Below are positions 1-9,219 of a stretch of 64,000 bases of DNA, piece by piece. The position numbers were made by a program, and so were the translations under genes. The notes beneath the pieces were generated by a model, which had not been told where the DNA came from, searched no databases, and was given only the letters and a program-made list of their open reading frames with translations. Numbering within the stretch: position 1 is the first letter of the stretch; every line of letters begins with the position of its first letter. The stretch is from Marinomonas gallaica (GTDB taxonomy: Bacteria > Pseudomonadota > Gammaproteobacteria > Pseudomonadales > Marinomonadaceae). The DNA lies in NCBI RefSeq assembly GCF_001639745.1, contig NZ_LTAX01000003.1:1-64000 (forward strand), written 5' to 3'.

Positions 1-28
1 ACGTCGTTTTTAAAACCTCACCACTCAT
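1..28 (-). CDS. possible 5' fragment of a gene downstream of accA
   Basis: An ATG on the minus strand at 28 opens a frame that runs off the left edge after nine codons (MSGEVLKTT). A weak AGAGC lies a few bases upstream. In many gammaproteobacteria tilS (tRNA-Ile lysidine synthetase) follows accA, so this could be its start, but nine residues are too few to identify anything. It lies beyond the accA terminator, so it would need its own promoter or read-through. Confidence 0.25.
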
Positions 29-44
29 AACATTGCTCTAGAAA

Positions 45-80
45 CGAAAAAGCCCGCTGCTTATACAAGCAGCGGGCCTT
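45..80 (-). terminator. rho-independent terminator after accA
   Basis: An 11-bp perfect GC-rich stem (GCCCGCTGCTT at 52-62 with AAGCAGCGGGC at 67-77) closes a 4-nt loop. On the minus strand it is followed by a T run (the A run at 47-51). It lies about 30 bases past the accA stop codon and ends that transcription unit. Confidence 0.9.
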
Positions 81-106
81 TAAAGAAGTGCTTACAAGAA
101 GCTTTG

Positions 107-1054
107 TTATAATCCGTAAGACATTAGACGCTGGTAGCGACGCTCGACCAACTCTTCAGTTGAAAGCGCTTCTAGCTTATCTAATACTTCAAGTACTTTT
201 GTTTTATAACGCTCAGCCATCAAAGCAGGGTCTGTATGCGCTCCACCTAGTGGCTCTTCTAGAATTGTATCAACAAAGCCCAACTCTTGAAGACGGTCTG
301 CAGTAATGCCCATTGCTTTTGCTGCGTCTGATGCACGCTCCGCACTCTTCCATAGAATTGAAGCACAACCTTCTGGAGAGATAACAGAGTAAGTACCATA
401 TTGAAGCATCATTAACTCATCACACACACCAATAGCCAATGCCCCACCAGAACCACCTTCACCAATAACGGTCGAAATGATTGGTGTTTTTAATCGTGAC
501 ATGACAGCAAGGTTGAAAGCAATCGCTTCACTTTGACCACGCTCTTCAGCGCCAATCCCTGGGTAGGCTCCAGGAGTATCAATCAAAGTCACGATTGGCA
601 TATTGAAACGCTCAGCGGTTTCCATTAAGCGCAAAGCTTTACGGTAGCCTTCTGGACGCGGCATGCCGAAGTTACGCATGACTTTTTCTTTGACTTCACG
701 ACCTTTTTGGTGACCTATCACCATGATTGGTCGACCTTCAAGACGAGCAATACCACCGACAATTGCACGATCGTCAGCGTAATGACGGTCACCATGCATT
801 TCTTCAAAGTCAGTAAAGACGTTTTGAATGTAGTCTAATGTGTAAGGACGCTTAGGGTGACGAGCAAGTTGAGAAACCTCCCAAGCACCTAAATTACTGA
901 ATAGGCTCTGTGTTAGAGTAATCTTCTTGTCTTCTAATCGGCTGATCTCTTCACTGATGTTAAGATCATTATCGTTACCAACTAGTCGTAACTCTTCAAT
1001 TTTTTGTTCGAGCTCAGCAATTGGCTGCTCAAAAGGTAAGTAATCTAGATTCAT
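107..1054 (-). CDS. accA: acetyl-CoA carboxylase carboxyltransferase subunit alpha
   Basis: AccA is the alpha half of the carboxyltransferase of acetyl-CoA carboxylase. With AccD it moves the carboxyl group from carboxybiotin to acetyl-CoA, giving malonyl-CoA for fatty-acid synthesis in the cytoplasm. The 315-residue length is usual. The N-terminal helical region with [10 protein letters not shown] is followed by the crotonase-like carboxyltransferase fold with the conserved [19 protein letters not shown] and [13 protein letters not shown] glycine-rich stretches. The ATG at 1054 has only a weak ribosome site but gives the family N-terminus. It is the last gene of the dnaE-side string, 113 bases after dnaE, and ends in a strong terminator. 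Confidence 0.97.
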   Translation of the reverse strand: MNLDYLPFEQPIAELEQKIEELRLVGNDNDLNISEEISRLEDKKITLTQSLFSNLGAWEVSQLARHPKRPYTLDYIQNVFTDFEEMHGDRHYADDRAIVGGIARLEGRPIMVIGHQKGREVKEKVMRNFGMPRPEGYRKALRLMETAERFNMPIVTLIDTPGAYPGIGAEERGQSEAIAFNLAVMSRLKTPIISTVIGEGGSGGALAIGVCDELMMLQYGTYSVISPEGCASILWKSAERASDAAKAMGITADRLQELGFVDTILEEPLGGAHTDPALMAERYKTKVLEVLDKLEALSTEELVERRYQRLMSYGL

Positions 1055-1167
1055 TTTTTTACACGCTGCTATTTAGTTGCCTAATATTCTACAGAAAGTT
1101 CTAGCTTCGAACATCCTATCGCGCCGCTCCATTGGCGTTACGCGAGTGAAAGAATGATAAAATGGCG

Positions 1168-4100
1168 CTAAGTATACACTAACTGCACATTTTGTTTACC
1201 GTATTGTTTTTGAAGTTCATGAATTAATTCATCATCAGGACGAATTTTCCACTGCGATCCAAGCTTCACATCACCTGCCGCCTTACTGGTTTCAAACCCT
1301 ATCACTACATCGCAGCCATCGCCACGGTATGGAGCAATATGGCGCGCCAACGCTTCAATTTTTTGTTTGGTAACGTCTTCTTCAAGCCAATCGATACGTA
1401 ATGCTTCAACATAACGTATCCGCGCTGTTGCCATGTCTAACACATTCCGCGCCGCCACTTTTTGGCCACCACGAAATTCATCAAAACTTATTTCACCTTC
1501 CACTACAACCACTTGATCTGGGACCAAGTATTGTTTAACGCTTTCAAATGTATCAGGAAATACGGCAACTTCAATTCGGGCTGAGCGATCATCTAGGGTG
1601 ATAAACGCAATATTGCCTCCGCGTTTACTCTTGGTAATCCGCATTTCCACAATAAGCCCCGCAATCACTTGCGTTTCTCGTTTGGGCTGCAAATCTACTA
1701 TGCGCTGACGTGCGAATCGACGTATTTCACTTTCATAATCGTCTATCGGATGCCCCGTCACATACAGGCCTAGCGTATCCTTTTCTCCATCTAAACGTCT
1801 ACGACCATGCCATTCTTCTTGCACACCGATATCGTCATACGCATTCTCGGTTGATTCCTCAACAGCAATACCAAACAAATCGCCCATACCAGCATCTTGG
1901 CTTTTAGCGCTTTGATCGGCACGCTTTAACGCCTCAGGAATACTCTCAAATAAAGTAGCGCGATTTGGTCCAATCGTATCAAATGCACCGGATCGAACTA
2001 ATGCCTCCATGACACGACGATTAACACGTCGCCCTACTCGCTGACAGAAATCAAAAATATGCTCAAAGGGACCGTCTTTACGTGCCTCAACAATGGCCTC
2101 GATAGGCCCTTCGCCGACGCCTTTAATCGCTCCAAGTCCGTAAACGATGACACCTTTACGGTTTACCGCAAATTTATAAACTGATTCATTCACATTCGGT
2201 AAGTCGACCACTAACTTCATGGCACGACATTCTTCCACGAAGATAACGATTTTATCGGTATTTTGCATATCGGCAGACAGTACTGCCGCCATAAAGGGCG
2301 CAGGGTAATGTTGCTTCAACCACGCAGTTTGATATGACACTAAGGCATAAGCTGCCGAGTGCGATTTGTTAAAACCGTAGCCCGCAAATTTCTCCATTAA
2401 GTCGAAGATGTTGCCGGCAAGGTCTTTATCGATGTTATTCTTCGCCGCACCTTCCATGAAGATTAAGCGCTGCTCTTGCATGACTTCCGCTTTCTTCTTA
2501 CCCATCGCTCGACGCAGTAAGTCTGCACCACCAAGCGAGAATTTTGCCAGAACTTGGGCAATCTGCATTACCTGCTCTTGGTACAAGATAATTCCGTAGG
2601 TAGGCTCAAGGACAGGTTTTAGGTCTTGATGCTGATAATCAGGATGCGGGAAAGCAAGTTCGGAACGACCATGCTTACGATTAATAAAGTCGTCTACCAT
2701 GCCCGAACCTAACGGTCCAGGTCGATAAAGGGCTACCAAGGCGATAATATCTTCAAAGCGAGAGGGTAACAGTTTCTTAATGAGCTCTTTCATACCACGA
2801 GATTCCAGCTGAAATACCGCGGTTGTTTCAGCTCGCTGCAATAAGTCGTAGGTCGCTTTATCTTCTAAATCAATTAAGGCAATGTCTAAAGGCGGCTTCC
2901 CTTGACGCTCATGGATCTCATTGATGCTTTCTAGTGCCCAATCCACGACGGTTAGTGTTTTCAAGCCTAAGAAGTCGAATTTCACCAAGCCGGCTTCTTC
3001 TACATCGTTTTTATCGTATTGCGTTACTAAGCCAGTTCCATCCTCTTCACAGTAAAGCGGAGCAAAGTCAGTCAACTTAGTGGGCGCAATGACAACACCA
3101 CCGGCATGTTTACCAAAGTTACGTACAGTACCTTCAAGCTTAAACGCCATCTCCATGACTTCGGCGGCTTCTTCATCACCTTCGATAAACTCAACCAATG
3201 CGGGTTCATCTTCCAACGCTTTTTTCAGTGTCATGCCGATTTCAAACGGAATCAGCTTGGACAGCTTATCACCCAAACTGTACGACTTTCCCTGAACACG
3301 AGCCACATCTCGCACTACCGCCTTCGCCGCCATCTGACCAAATGTAATGATCTGAGAGACGGCATTACGGCCATAACGCTGGGCCACATAATCAATCACT
3401 CGATCGCGATTATCCATACAGAAGTCGATGTCAAAATCCGGCATAGACACACGCTCAGGATTCAAGAATCGTTCGAATAGCAGATCGTATTCAAGTGGAT
3501 CCAAATCGGTAATTTTAAGAACATATGCAACAAGAGAACCCGCACCAGAACCACGCCCAGGCCCCACCGGAATATCGTTATCTTTAGACCATTGAATGAA
3601 GTCCATTACGATCAGGAAGTAACCAGGAAACCCCATCTGATTGATAATATCGAGCTCAAAATTAAGGCGATCTATGTACTCTTGCTTACGCGCTAAAATC
3701 CGATCGCCACCTTTTTTCACCAGTAATTCGAAGCGATCTTTTAAACCATTATGAGACAGCTCACGGAAATATTCTTCCATGGTCATCCCCTCAGGCACAG
3801 GAAAGTCTGGTAAAAAATAAGTTCCTAACAGCACATCAACGTTACAACGTTTAGCAATCTCAACTGTATTTTCAAGCGCTTCTGGAAGATCGGAAAAAAG
3901 AGCCTCCATCTCTGATGCAGTTTTAAAGTACTGTTCTTCAGAGTATTTACGTTTTCGACGCGGATCATCAAGTGTTATACCATCACAAATACTGACACGC
4001 GCTTCATGTGCTTCAAAATCTTCTCGCCTTAGAAAGCGTACATCGTTGGTTGCCACAACAGGGCAATCAAACTGAGCAGCCAATGGCACGATCTGATGAA

Positions 4101-4638
4101 TATAATCTTCTTCTCCTGGGCGCAGCGTACGAACCACTTCGGCATAATAACGCCCTGGAAAAGTACCCATCCAACGCTTCAAGTACACTTCAGCTTCATC
4201 CGCTCGGCCTTTTGCAAGCAAGAAACCTACATCACCAAAAACACCACCAGATAAAGCAATCACATCTTCTCGATGCTCGGCCACCCATTCGCGCTTAATT
4301 ACTGGTCGCCCGTCCACTTGTCCGAGCTGATAACCTTTTGAAATCACCTCAATGATGTTCTTATAGCCTTTGTTCGACATGGCCAACAGCGTCATTCGCG
4401 TTCGCTGCTCAATCTCATCATTCGCTTCAAGCATAATGTCTGCGCCACAGATCGGCTTTATACCTTTCCCCATCGCACCACTATAAAAACGAATAAACCC
4501 ACAAAGGTTATTTTCATCTGTCATAGCAACCGCAGGCATTTCATTTGCTTCTGCTTGATTCACCAACCCTTTAACTTTAACAAGTCCATCAACAAGGGAA
4601 AATTCGGTGTGTACTCTGAGGTGAATAAACGACGACAT
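1168..4638 (-). CDS. dnaE: DNA polymerase III subunit alpha
   Basis: DnaE is the replicative polymerase subunit of the DNA polymerase III core. At 1156 residues it is close to the E. coli protein. It opens with a PHP domain (HLRVHTEFSLVDGLVKVKG), followed by the C-family polymerase palm with the catalytic acidic motif PDFDIDFCMDNR and PGRGSGAGSLVAY, then fingers with FNKSHSAAYALVSYQ, a helix-hairpin-helix region and a C-terminal OB fold. The ATG has a GAAGG ribosome site. It follows rnhB by 4 bases, the usual lpxB-rnhB-dnaE-accA order, and is probably co-transcribed with them. Confidence 0.98.
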   Translation of the reverse strand: MSSFIHLRVHTEFSLVDGLVKVKGLVNQAEANEMPAVAMTDENNLCGFIRFYSGAMGKGIKPICGADIMLEANDEIEQRTRMTLLAMSNKGYKNIIEVISKGYQLGQVDGRPVIKREWVAEHREDVIALSGGVFGDVGFLLAKGRADEAEVYLKRWMGTFPGRYYAEVVRTLRPGEEDYIHQIVPLAAQFDCPVVATNDVRFLRREDFEAHEARVSICDGITLDDPRRKRKYSEEQYFKTASEMEALFSDLPEALENTVEIAKRCNVDVLLGTYFLPDFPVPEGMTMEEYFRELSHNGLKDRFELLVKKGGDRILARKQEYIDRLNFELDIINQMGFPGYFLIVMDFIQWSKDNDIPVGPGRGSGAGSLVAYVLKITDLDPLEYDLLFERFLNPERVSMPDFDIDFCMDNRDRVIDYVAQRYGRNAVSQIITFGQMAAKAVVRDVARVQGKSYSLGDKLSKLIPFEIGMTLKKALEDEPALVEFIEGDEEAAEVMEMAFKLEGTVRNFGKHAGGVVIAPTKLTDFAPLYCEEDGTGLVTQYDKNDVEEAGLVKFDFLGLKTLTVVDWALESINEIHERQGKPPLDIALIDLEDKATYDLLQRAETTAVFQLESRGMKELIKKLLPSRFEDIIALVALYRPGPLGSGMVDDFINRKHGRSELAFPHPDYQHQDLKPVLEPTYGIILYQEQVMQIAQVLAKFSLGGADLLRRAMGKKKAEVMQEQRLIFMEGAAKNNIDKDLAGNIFDLMEKFAGYGFNKSHSAAYALVSYQTAWLKQHYPAPFMAAVLSADMQNTDKIVIFVEECRAMKLVVDLPNVNESVYKFAVNRKGVIVYGLGAIKGVGEGPIEAIVEARKDGPFEHIFDFCQRVGRRVNRRVMEALVRSGAFDTIGPNRATLFESIPEALKRADQSAKSQDAGMGDLFGIAVEESTENAYDDIGVQEEWHGRRRLDGEKDTLGLYVTGHPIDDYESEIRRFARQRIVDLQPKRETQVIAGLIVEMRITKSKRGGNIAFITLDDRSARIEVAVFPDTFESVKQYLVPDQVVVVEGEISFDEFRGGQKVAARNVLDMATARIRYVEALRIDWLEEDVTKQKIEALARHIAPYRGDGCDVVIGFETSKAAGDVKLGSQWKIRPDDELIHELQKQYGKQNVQLVYT

Positions 4639-4642
4639 ACAA

Positions 4643-5251
4643 TTAACCTTCTAAGATTCTTTTAACCGGACCAAAACTACGGCGATGCAATTCACACACA
4701 CCGTACTCTTTAATCGCAGCAAGATGTACCGCTGTTGGATAACCTTTATGCTTAGCAAACCCATAGTTTGGGTACTGATTATCTAACGCAACAATTTCAC
4801 GATCACGTGTCACTTTTGCCAAAATCGACGCCGCCGCAATGGCCGCGTGTCGCGCATCCCCCTTTATGACGGCCTCAGCAGGACAGGACAACTCTGGCGG
4901 GATACGATTACCATCGATCAAAGCATGCTCAGCTTGGACTGGTAACGCTTCGATGGCACGTTTCATCGCTAACATGCTGGCATGTAGGATATTAATATCA
5001 TCAATTTCAGCAACACTTGCACGCGCAATACTGAAAGACAGCGCTTTATTACAAATTTCTGAAAATAAGGCTTCGCGTTTTTTCTCTGACAATTTTTTGG
5101 AATCGTTCAAACCAACAATAGGATTATCGGGGTCAAGAATAACAGCTGCTGCAACCACATCTCCGGCTAATGGACCACGTCCCGCTTCATCAGCACCAGC
5201 CAGTAATATACCTTGATAAATTGCACTCTCAAACGGCTCGACATCAAGCAT
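4643..5251 (-). CDS. rnhB: ribonuclease HII
   Basis: RNase HII cuts the RNA strand of RNA-DNA hybrids and single ribonucleotides embedded in DNA. The 202-residue form carries [20 protein letters not shown] (first catalytic Asp-Glu), [20 protein letters not shown] and [20 protein letters not shown], which contain the remaining acidic ligands. The frame is open upstream to 5296, but ATG at 5251 was chosen because AAGGAAC sits 8 bases ahead and it reduces the overlap with lpxB to 8 bases. It is sandwiched between lpxB and dnaE in one operon, so translation is probably coupled to lpxB. Confidence 0.95.
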   Translation of the reverse strand: MLDVEPFESAIYQGILLAGADEAGRGPLAGDVVAAAVILDPDNPIVGLNDSKKLSEKKREALFSEICNKALSFSIARASVAEIDDINILHASMLAMKRAIEALPVQAEHALIDGNRIPPELSCPAEAVIKGDARHAAIAAASILAKVTRDREIVALDNQYPNYGFAKHKGYPTAVHLAAIKEYGVCELHRRSFGPVKRILEG

Positions 5252-6389
5252 TACGAAGTTCCTTTGCGATCGCTCTTGCTGCTGCATCGCCCGCATTCTT
5301 ACGTAGCATTTCGTGCAACGCTAAAAACGTGCTTTGTATCTGCTGGTCTGAAGCAAAGTCTTTCCACTCTCCTACTAATGCGTTCGCTAGTTTCACAGGC
5401 GTTGCCTCATCTTGCAATAACTCAGGCACGAGTCGCTTACGTGCCAATAAATTTGGCAATGACACATAAGGTACTTTGATCATGCGCTTCATAATTGCGT
5501 AAGTCAGTTTTGTAAAGCGATAAGCCACGACCATGGGACGCTTCACCAGCATCGCTTCTAAAGCAGCAGTGCCAGATGCCAACATAATCGCTTCGCCTGC
5601 CGCCATAACATCGCGAGACTGACCATCAACAACGACGGCACTAACGCCAACCTCTTTAAGAATATGCTCTATTTGCTGACGCCTTTCCTCATTCGCGGCA
5701 GGAATGACAAATTTAGCGCTGTCGACTTGCTGTTGAATAACTTTCATTGCCTCGGCAAACACAGGCATTAAACGGCTAACTTCCCCACCACGAGAGCCGG
5801 GCAGGATAGCAAACCAGTTGTCAGATAACGATAAACCTAATCGAGCACGAGCTTCTAACTTATCACTCTCCAGAGGCACCTCATCCGCCAATGTATGTCC
5901 AACACAAACCGCCGGAATCTGGTGTTGTTGATAAATTTCTAGTTCAAACGGAAACAGCGTGAGCATTAAATCAACAGATTCTTTGATTTTGAAAATGCGC
6001 TTCTGACGCCATGCCCATACGGAGGGGCTGACGTAATGAATCGTCTTAACACCTTGTAATCGAAGTTTGCGCGCCAGTGGCAAATTAAAATCAGGCGAAT
6101 CTATGCCTATAAAAGCCGATACATCTTCTTCAAGACAATGGTTAAAAACCGCTTTACGAATGCCTAACAACTCTCTTAAGCGACCCAATACTTCAACCAA
6201 GCCCATGACAGACAATCGCTCCATCGGGAATAAACTATTGAAGCCTTGTGCAATCATCAGCGGACCACCAATACCTTCAAACACAGCATCCGGGAACCGT
6301 AGTTTTAAATGCTTAATTAGGTTAGCACCTAGAATGTCTCCAGAGGCTTCACCTGCAACAATGACAAATCGCTTTTGCATAATAATCAT
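5244..6389 (-). CDS. lpxB: lipid-A-disaccharide synthase
   Basis: LpxB is a GT19 glycosyltransferase that joins UDP-diacylglucosamine to lipid X, forming the tetraacyl disaccharide of lipid A at the inner face of the cytoplasmic membrane. At 381 residues it is of normal size. Family landmarks are [18 protein letters not shown] near the N-terminus, [25 protein letters not shown] and [20 protein letters not shown]. Two start codons compete, ATG at 6389 and ATG at 6380, with one GAAGG serving either. Unusually, a terminator-like hairpin separates it from lpxA just upstream. Confidence 0.97.
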   Translation of the reverse strand: MIIMQKRFVIVAGEASGDILGANLIKHLKLRFPDAVFEGIGGPLMIAQGFNSLFPMERLSVMGLVEVLGRLRELLGIRKAVFNHCLEEDVSAFIGIDSPDFNLPLARKLRLQGVKTIHYVSPSVWAWRQKRIFKIKESVDLMLTLFPFELEIYQQHQIPAVCVGHTLADEVPLESDKLEARARLGLSLSDNWFAILPGSRGGEVSRLMPVFAEAMKVIQQQVDSAKFVIPAANEERRQQIEHILKEVGVSAVVVDGQSRDVMAAGEAIMLASGTAALEAMLVKRPMVVAYRFTKLTYAIMKRMIKVPYVSLPNLLARKRLVPELLQDEATPVKLANALVGEWKDFASDQQIQSTFLALHEMLRKNAGDAAARAIAKELRNA

Positions 6390-6398
6390 TAACCTTCA

Positions 6399-6426
6399 TA
6401 AAAAAACCCCGAATGAGTCGGGGTTT
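6399..6426 (-). terminator. terminator or attenuator between lpxA and lpxB
   Basis: A 9-bp perfect stem, AAACCCCGA (6404-6412) with TCGGGGTTT (6418-6426), closes a 5-nt loop. On the minus strand it is followed by a run of Ts. It lies between the lpxA stop and the lpxB start, so it should reduce or stop transcription from lpxA into lpxB-rnhB-dnaE-accA. Confidence 0.85.
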
Positions 6427-6446
6427 CTTTTCAATCAGCCAAACAC

Positions 6447-7223
6447 TTAACGGACTATGCCACGTTTAGACTGACGTATAGAGAGCACAAAGTCAGCCAC
6501 TTCTGGTACATTGAAAATATCGTTCGCTTCAATGTGGCTCAATGCTTGTTCCAATGGCATTTTTTTCAAATACACCATTTTGTAAGCAGAGCGAAGTGCC
6601 CTGATCGCCTCAGCAGACATACCACGACGACGCATACCTTCGAAATTCATACCATGCGCTTTCGCAGGATCACCCGACACCATCATATAGCGAGGGACAT
6701 CTTTAGTTACCATGGACCCCATACCACACATACTGTACGAATTCACTTGGCAAAACTGATGCACACCGGTATAGCCACCTAAGATAACAGAGTCACCTAC
6801 TTTTACGTGCCCCGCTAAAGCAGCATAATTAGCAAGGATGTTGTTATCGCCAACAATACAGTCATGTCCAACATGCGTACTGGCCATAAACAAATTCCCA
6901 TCACCAATCTGCGTAATCCCTTGATCTTGAATTGTGCCACGATGAATTGTCGCATTTTCTCGAATCACATTACGATCACCAATGATCAATCGAGTTGGCT
7001 CACCTTTATACTTTTTATCCTGGTTTACTTCTCCAACGGAAGTAAACTGAAAAATCTCATTCTGTTGGCCAATCGTCGTATGACCATTCACAACAACATG
7101 AGATTTCAACACTGTACCTGCACCGATCTGTACGTCGGGTCCGACAATACAGAAAGGGCCGATTTCAACATCACTGTCTAGTTCAGCTTTTGGGTCAACT
7201 ATCGCAGTTGGATGTATCAACAC
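6447..7223 (-). CDS. lpxA: UDP-N-acetylglucosamine acyltransferase
   Basis: LpxA performs the first step of lipid A synthesis, transferring a 3-hydroxyacyl chain from ACP to UDP-GlcNAc. The 258-residue protein is a left-handed beta-helix built of hexapeptide repeats (PTAIVDPKAELDSDVEIG and on), with the catalytic-His region ASTHVGHDCIVGDNNIL and a C-terminal helical domain after GMRRRGMSAEAIRALRSAYK. The start is GTG at 7223, immediately after the TAA of fabZ, giving the family N-terminus. fabZ and lpxD precede it, so translation is probably coupled. A terminator follows. Confidence 0.97.
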   Translation of the reverse strand: MLIHPTAIVDPKAELDSDVEIGPFCIVGPDVQIGAGTVLKSHVVVNGHTTIGQQNEIFQFTSVGEVNQDKKYKGEPTRLIIGDRNVIRENATIHRGTIQDQGITQIGDGNLFMASTHVGHDCIVGDNNILANYAALAGHVKVGDSVILGGYTGVHQFCQVNSYSMCGMGSMVTKDVPRYMMVSGDPAKAHGMNFEGMRRRGMSAEAIRALRSAYKMVYLKKMPLEQALSHIEANDIFNVPEVADFVLSIRQSKRGIVR

Positions 7224-7661
7224 TTATAGCTTCCTGTCAGCACATAGAATGGTAGAAGAACACACTAGCCCACCGTCAACTGTCGCTTTGACTTCGAATT
7301 TCCAAATACCACGACGTTCTGTCAAAATTTTCGCTTCTAACTGAAGACGATCACCTGGTACTACTGGACGTTTAAAACGAGTATTATCAGCACCAACGAA
7401 GTAGTAGATAGAACCATCTTCAGGTGTTTTATCCATGGTTTTAAAGCCAAGGATACCAGCTGCTTGTGCCATTGCCTCAATAATCAACACACCAGGCATT
7501 ACTGGATGATCTGGGAAATGCCCGTTAAAAAACGGTTCGTTTACCGTCACATTCTTGTACGCAACAATTGATTCCCCGGGAGTTATCTCTACTACTCGAT
7601 CTACCAACAAAAACGGGTAGCGGTGGGGTAAGTAACGGCGAATTTCATTCACATCCATCAT
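7224..7661 (-). CDS. fabZ: 3-hydroxyacyl-ACP dehydratase
   Basis: FabZ removes water from (3R)-hydroxyacyl-ACP during fatty-acid elongation and competes with LpxA and LpxD for the hydroxyacyl-ACP substrate, which explains its place between them. The 145-residue hot-dog protein shows [13 protein letters not shown] and the active-site motif [20 protein letters not shown] with the catalytic His and Glu. Two adjacent ATG codons (7661, 7658) follow an AAGG. Its stop codon abuts the lpxA start. Confidence 0.97.
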   Translation of the reverse strand: MMDVNEIRRYLPHRYPFLLVDRVVEITPGESIVAYKNVTVNEPFFNGHFPDHPVMPGVLIIEAMAQAAGILGFKTMDKTPEDGSIYYFVGADNTRFKRPVVPGDRLQLEAKILTERRGIWKFEVKATVDGGLVCSSTILCADRKL

Positions 7662-7668
7662 TTATGCA

Positions 7669-8703
7669 TTAACCTTTTGTTAAAAGCGTATTAACTTGTT
7701 TTTCCAATTTTGAAATTTGGGCAGCCATGCTCTCTATTCGGCGTAAACGAGCCGCCGATTTTCGCCATTTTGGTGTCGAGTCTAAAGCTGTTCCAGAAGA
7801 GTATGAACCAGGCGTATCAATTGAACGAGTCACCAAACTCATCGCAGTAACATGAACATTATCCACTAATGTAATATGCCCAGCTAACCCTGCCCCTCCT
7901 GCAATTGTGCAGTTTTCACCGATAATGGTACTGCCTGCAACGCCCACACAACCCGCAATCGCGCTATTATCACCGATTACGACGTTATGAGCAATTTGAA
8001 CAAGGTTATCAATCTTAACTCCGTTGCCTATAACGGTATTTTCTATAGCGCCGCAATCTACTGTAGTATTCGCACCAATTTCAACATCATCGCCAATTAT
8101 GACACCGCCAAGCTGATGTATTTTGTTCCACTGACCGTCGTGAGGAGCAAAACCAAAACCATCAGCACCGATAATTGAGCCGCTATGAAGAATACAACGC
8201 TCGCCAATCTCAACATGATCATAGATTGTCACATTGCCAGCCAAACGTGAGTCGCCCCCTAAGCATACGTGCTCACCAACCACTGAGCCGGGACCTAAAT
8301 AGCAATTAGCTCCAATGACAGAATAAGCGCCCACCGTAACATTAGGACCAATCAATGCAGTATTCGAAACCCTAGCGGTTTCATGTATCACAGCCGTCGG
8401 ATGTATTCGGTTTGCCCAACCTTCCTCTTGATGCTTAAACAGCACCGTTACTTGGGCATAAGCAAGATATGGATTACGAACAACAATAGCATTACGAACA
8501 TTTTCTGCGTCGGTAGGATTACGCAATAACACCGCTCCGGCATTGCATAGGGTCAGCTTGCTGGCAAACTTGGGGTTCGACAAAAAACTCAACTGCTCTG
8601 CACCCGCATGATCTAAAGACCCCAACGAGGATATTGGGTACTCAGGATCACCAAATAGCTCGCCGCCAACGTGGGCGGCGATTTCAGAAAGGGTGTACCC
8701 CAT
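7669..8703 (-). CDS. lpxD: UDP-3-O-(3-hydroxyacyl)glucosamine N-acyltransferase
   Basis: LpxD adds the second hydroxyacyl chain (N-linked) in lipid A synthesis. At 344 residues it has the three expected parts: an N-terminal uridine-binding domain ([34 protein letters not shown]), a hexapeptide left-handed beta-helix ([48 protein letters not shown] with the catalytic-His region) and a short C-terminal helix ([11 protein letters not shown]). It starts 3 bases after skp and is followed 7 bases later by fabZ. Confidence 0.97.
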   Translation of the reverse strand: MGYTLSEIAAHVGGELFGDPEYPISSLGSLDHAGAEQLSFLSNPKFASKLTLCNAGAVLLRNPTDAENVRNAIVVRNPYLAYAQVTVLFKHQEEGWANRIHPTAVIHETARVSNTALIGPNVTVGAYSVIGANCYLGPGSVVGEHVCLGGDSRLAGNVTIYDHVEIGERCILHSGSIIGADGFGFAPHDGQWNKIHQLGGVIIGDDVEIGANTTVDCGAIENTVIGNGVKIDNLVQIAHNVVIGDNSAIAGCVGVAGSTIIGENCTIAGGAGLAGHITLVDNVHVTAMSLVTRSIDTPGSYSSGTALDSTPKWRKSAARLRRIESMAAQISKLEKQVNTLLTKG

Positions 8704-8706
8704 CCA

Positions 8707-9201
8707 TTATTTCTCTTTATTAAGTTTATCGATCAACTCTGCTGTGATATCAACAGACTCATTCGTATAAATGGCAGCTTGACGCGAAATCACAGCATCT
8801 ATATTACGCTCTTCAATGATCTCTTTAAGCGCAGCCTCTCCTCGAGGTGTTAGATCTTGAATCAAACGCTGCTCCATTTGCTGAGCTTGCTGCTGCATAG
8901 CAGACACCATTTGACGCAGCTGAGCTTGCTTCTGATTCACTTCTGATCGACGCTTTGTCACTTCTTCCGAAGACAGAGTAAGCTCATCACGCTTCAATGA
9001 CTCAACCATATCTTTTAATGTACGGTTTTCTTGCTCTAATCGCGCTTTCATTTGATCTACTTGTTGACGCGGCGCTTGAGCGGCTTGCTGACCCGCATCA
9101 CTTTGAAGCAACGCTGCACGAAAGTCCAAAACCGCAACCTCCGACGCTATAGTTTGCGCACTTAGCAATGTCAATAGCGCGATACCCAATAGTCTTTTCA
9201 T
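8707..9201 (-). CDS. skp: periplasmic chaperone Skp (OmpH family)
   Basis: Skp is a trimeric periplasmic holdase that keeps unfolded outer-membrane proteins soluble on their way to BamA, its upstream neighbour. The 164-residue product has a signal peptide (MKRLLGIALLTLLSAQTIAS) and a long charged, Gln-rich coiled coil (about residues 40-125) that would form the tentacles. AAGGA precedes the ATG at 9201. Gene order bamA-skp-lpxD is standard. Confidence 0.93.
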   Translation of the reverse strand: MKRLLGIALLTLLSAQTIASEVAVLDFRAALLQSDAGQQAAQAPRQQVDQMKARLEQENRTLKDMVESLKRDELTLSSEEVTKRRSEVNQKQAQLRQMVSAMQQQAQQMEQRLIQDLTPRGEAALKEIIEERNIDAVISRQAAIYTNESVDITAELIDKLNKEK

Positions 9202-9219
9202 GTTAAATCCTTAACTTTA

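Noticed and set aside
3106-3480. 124-residue plus-strand frame inside dnaE
   Set aside because: It is antisense to the catalytic region of dnaE and shows no protein family features.
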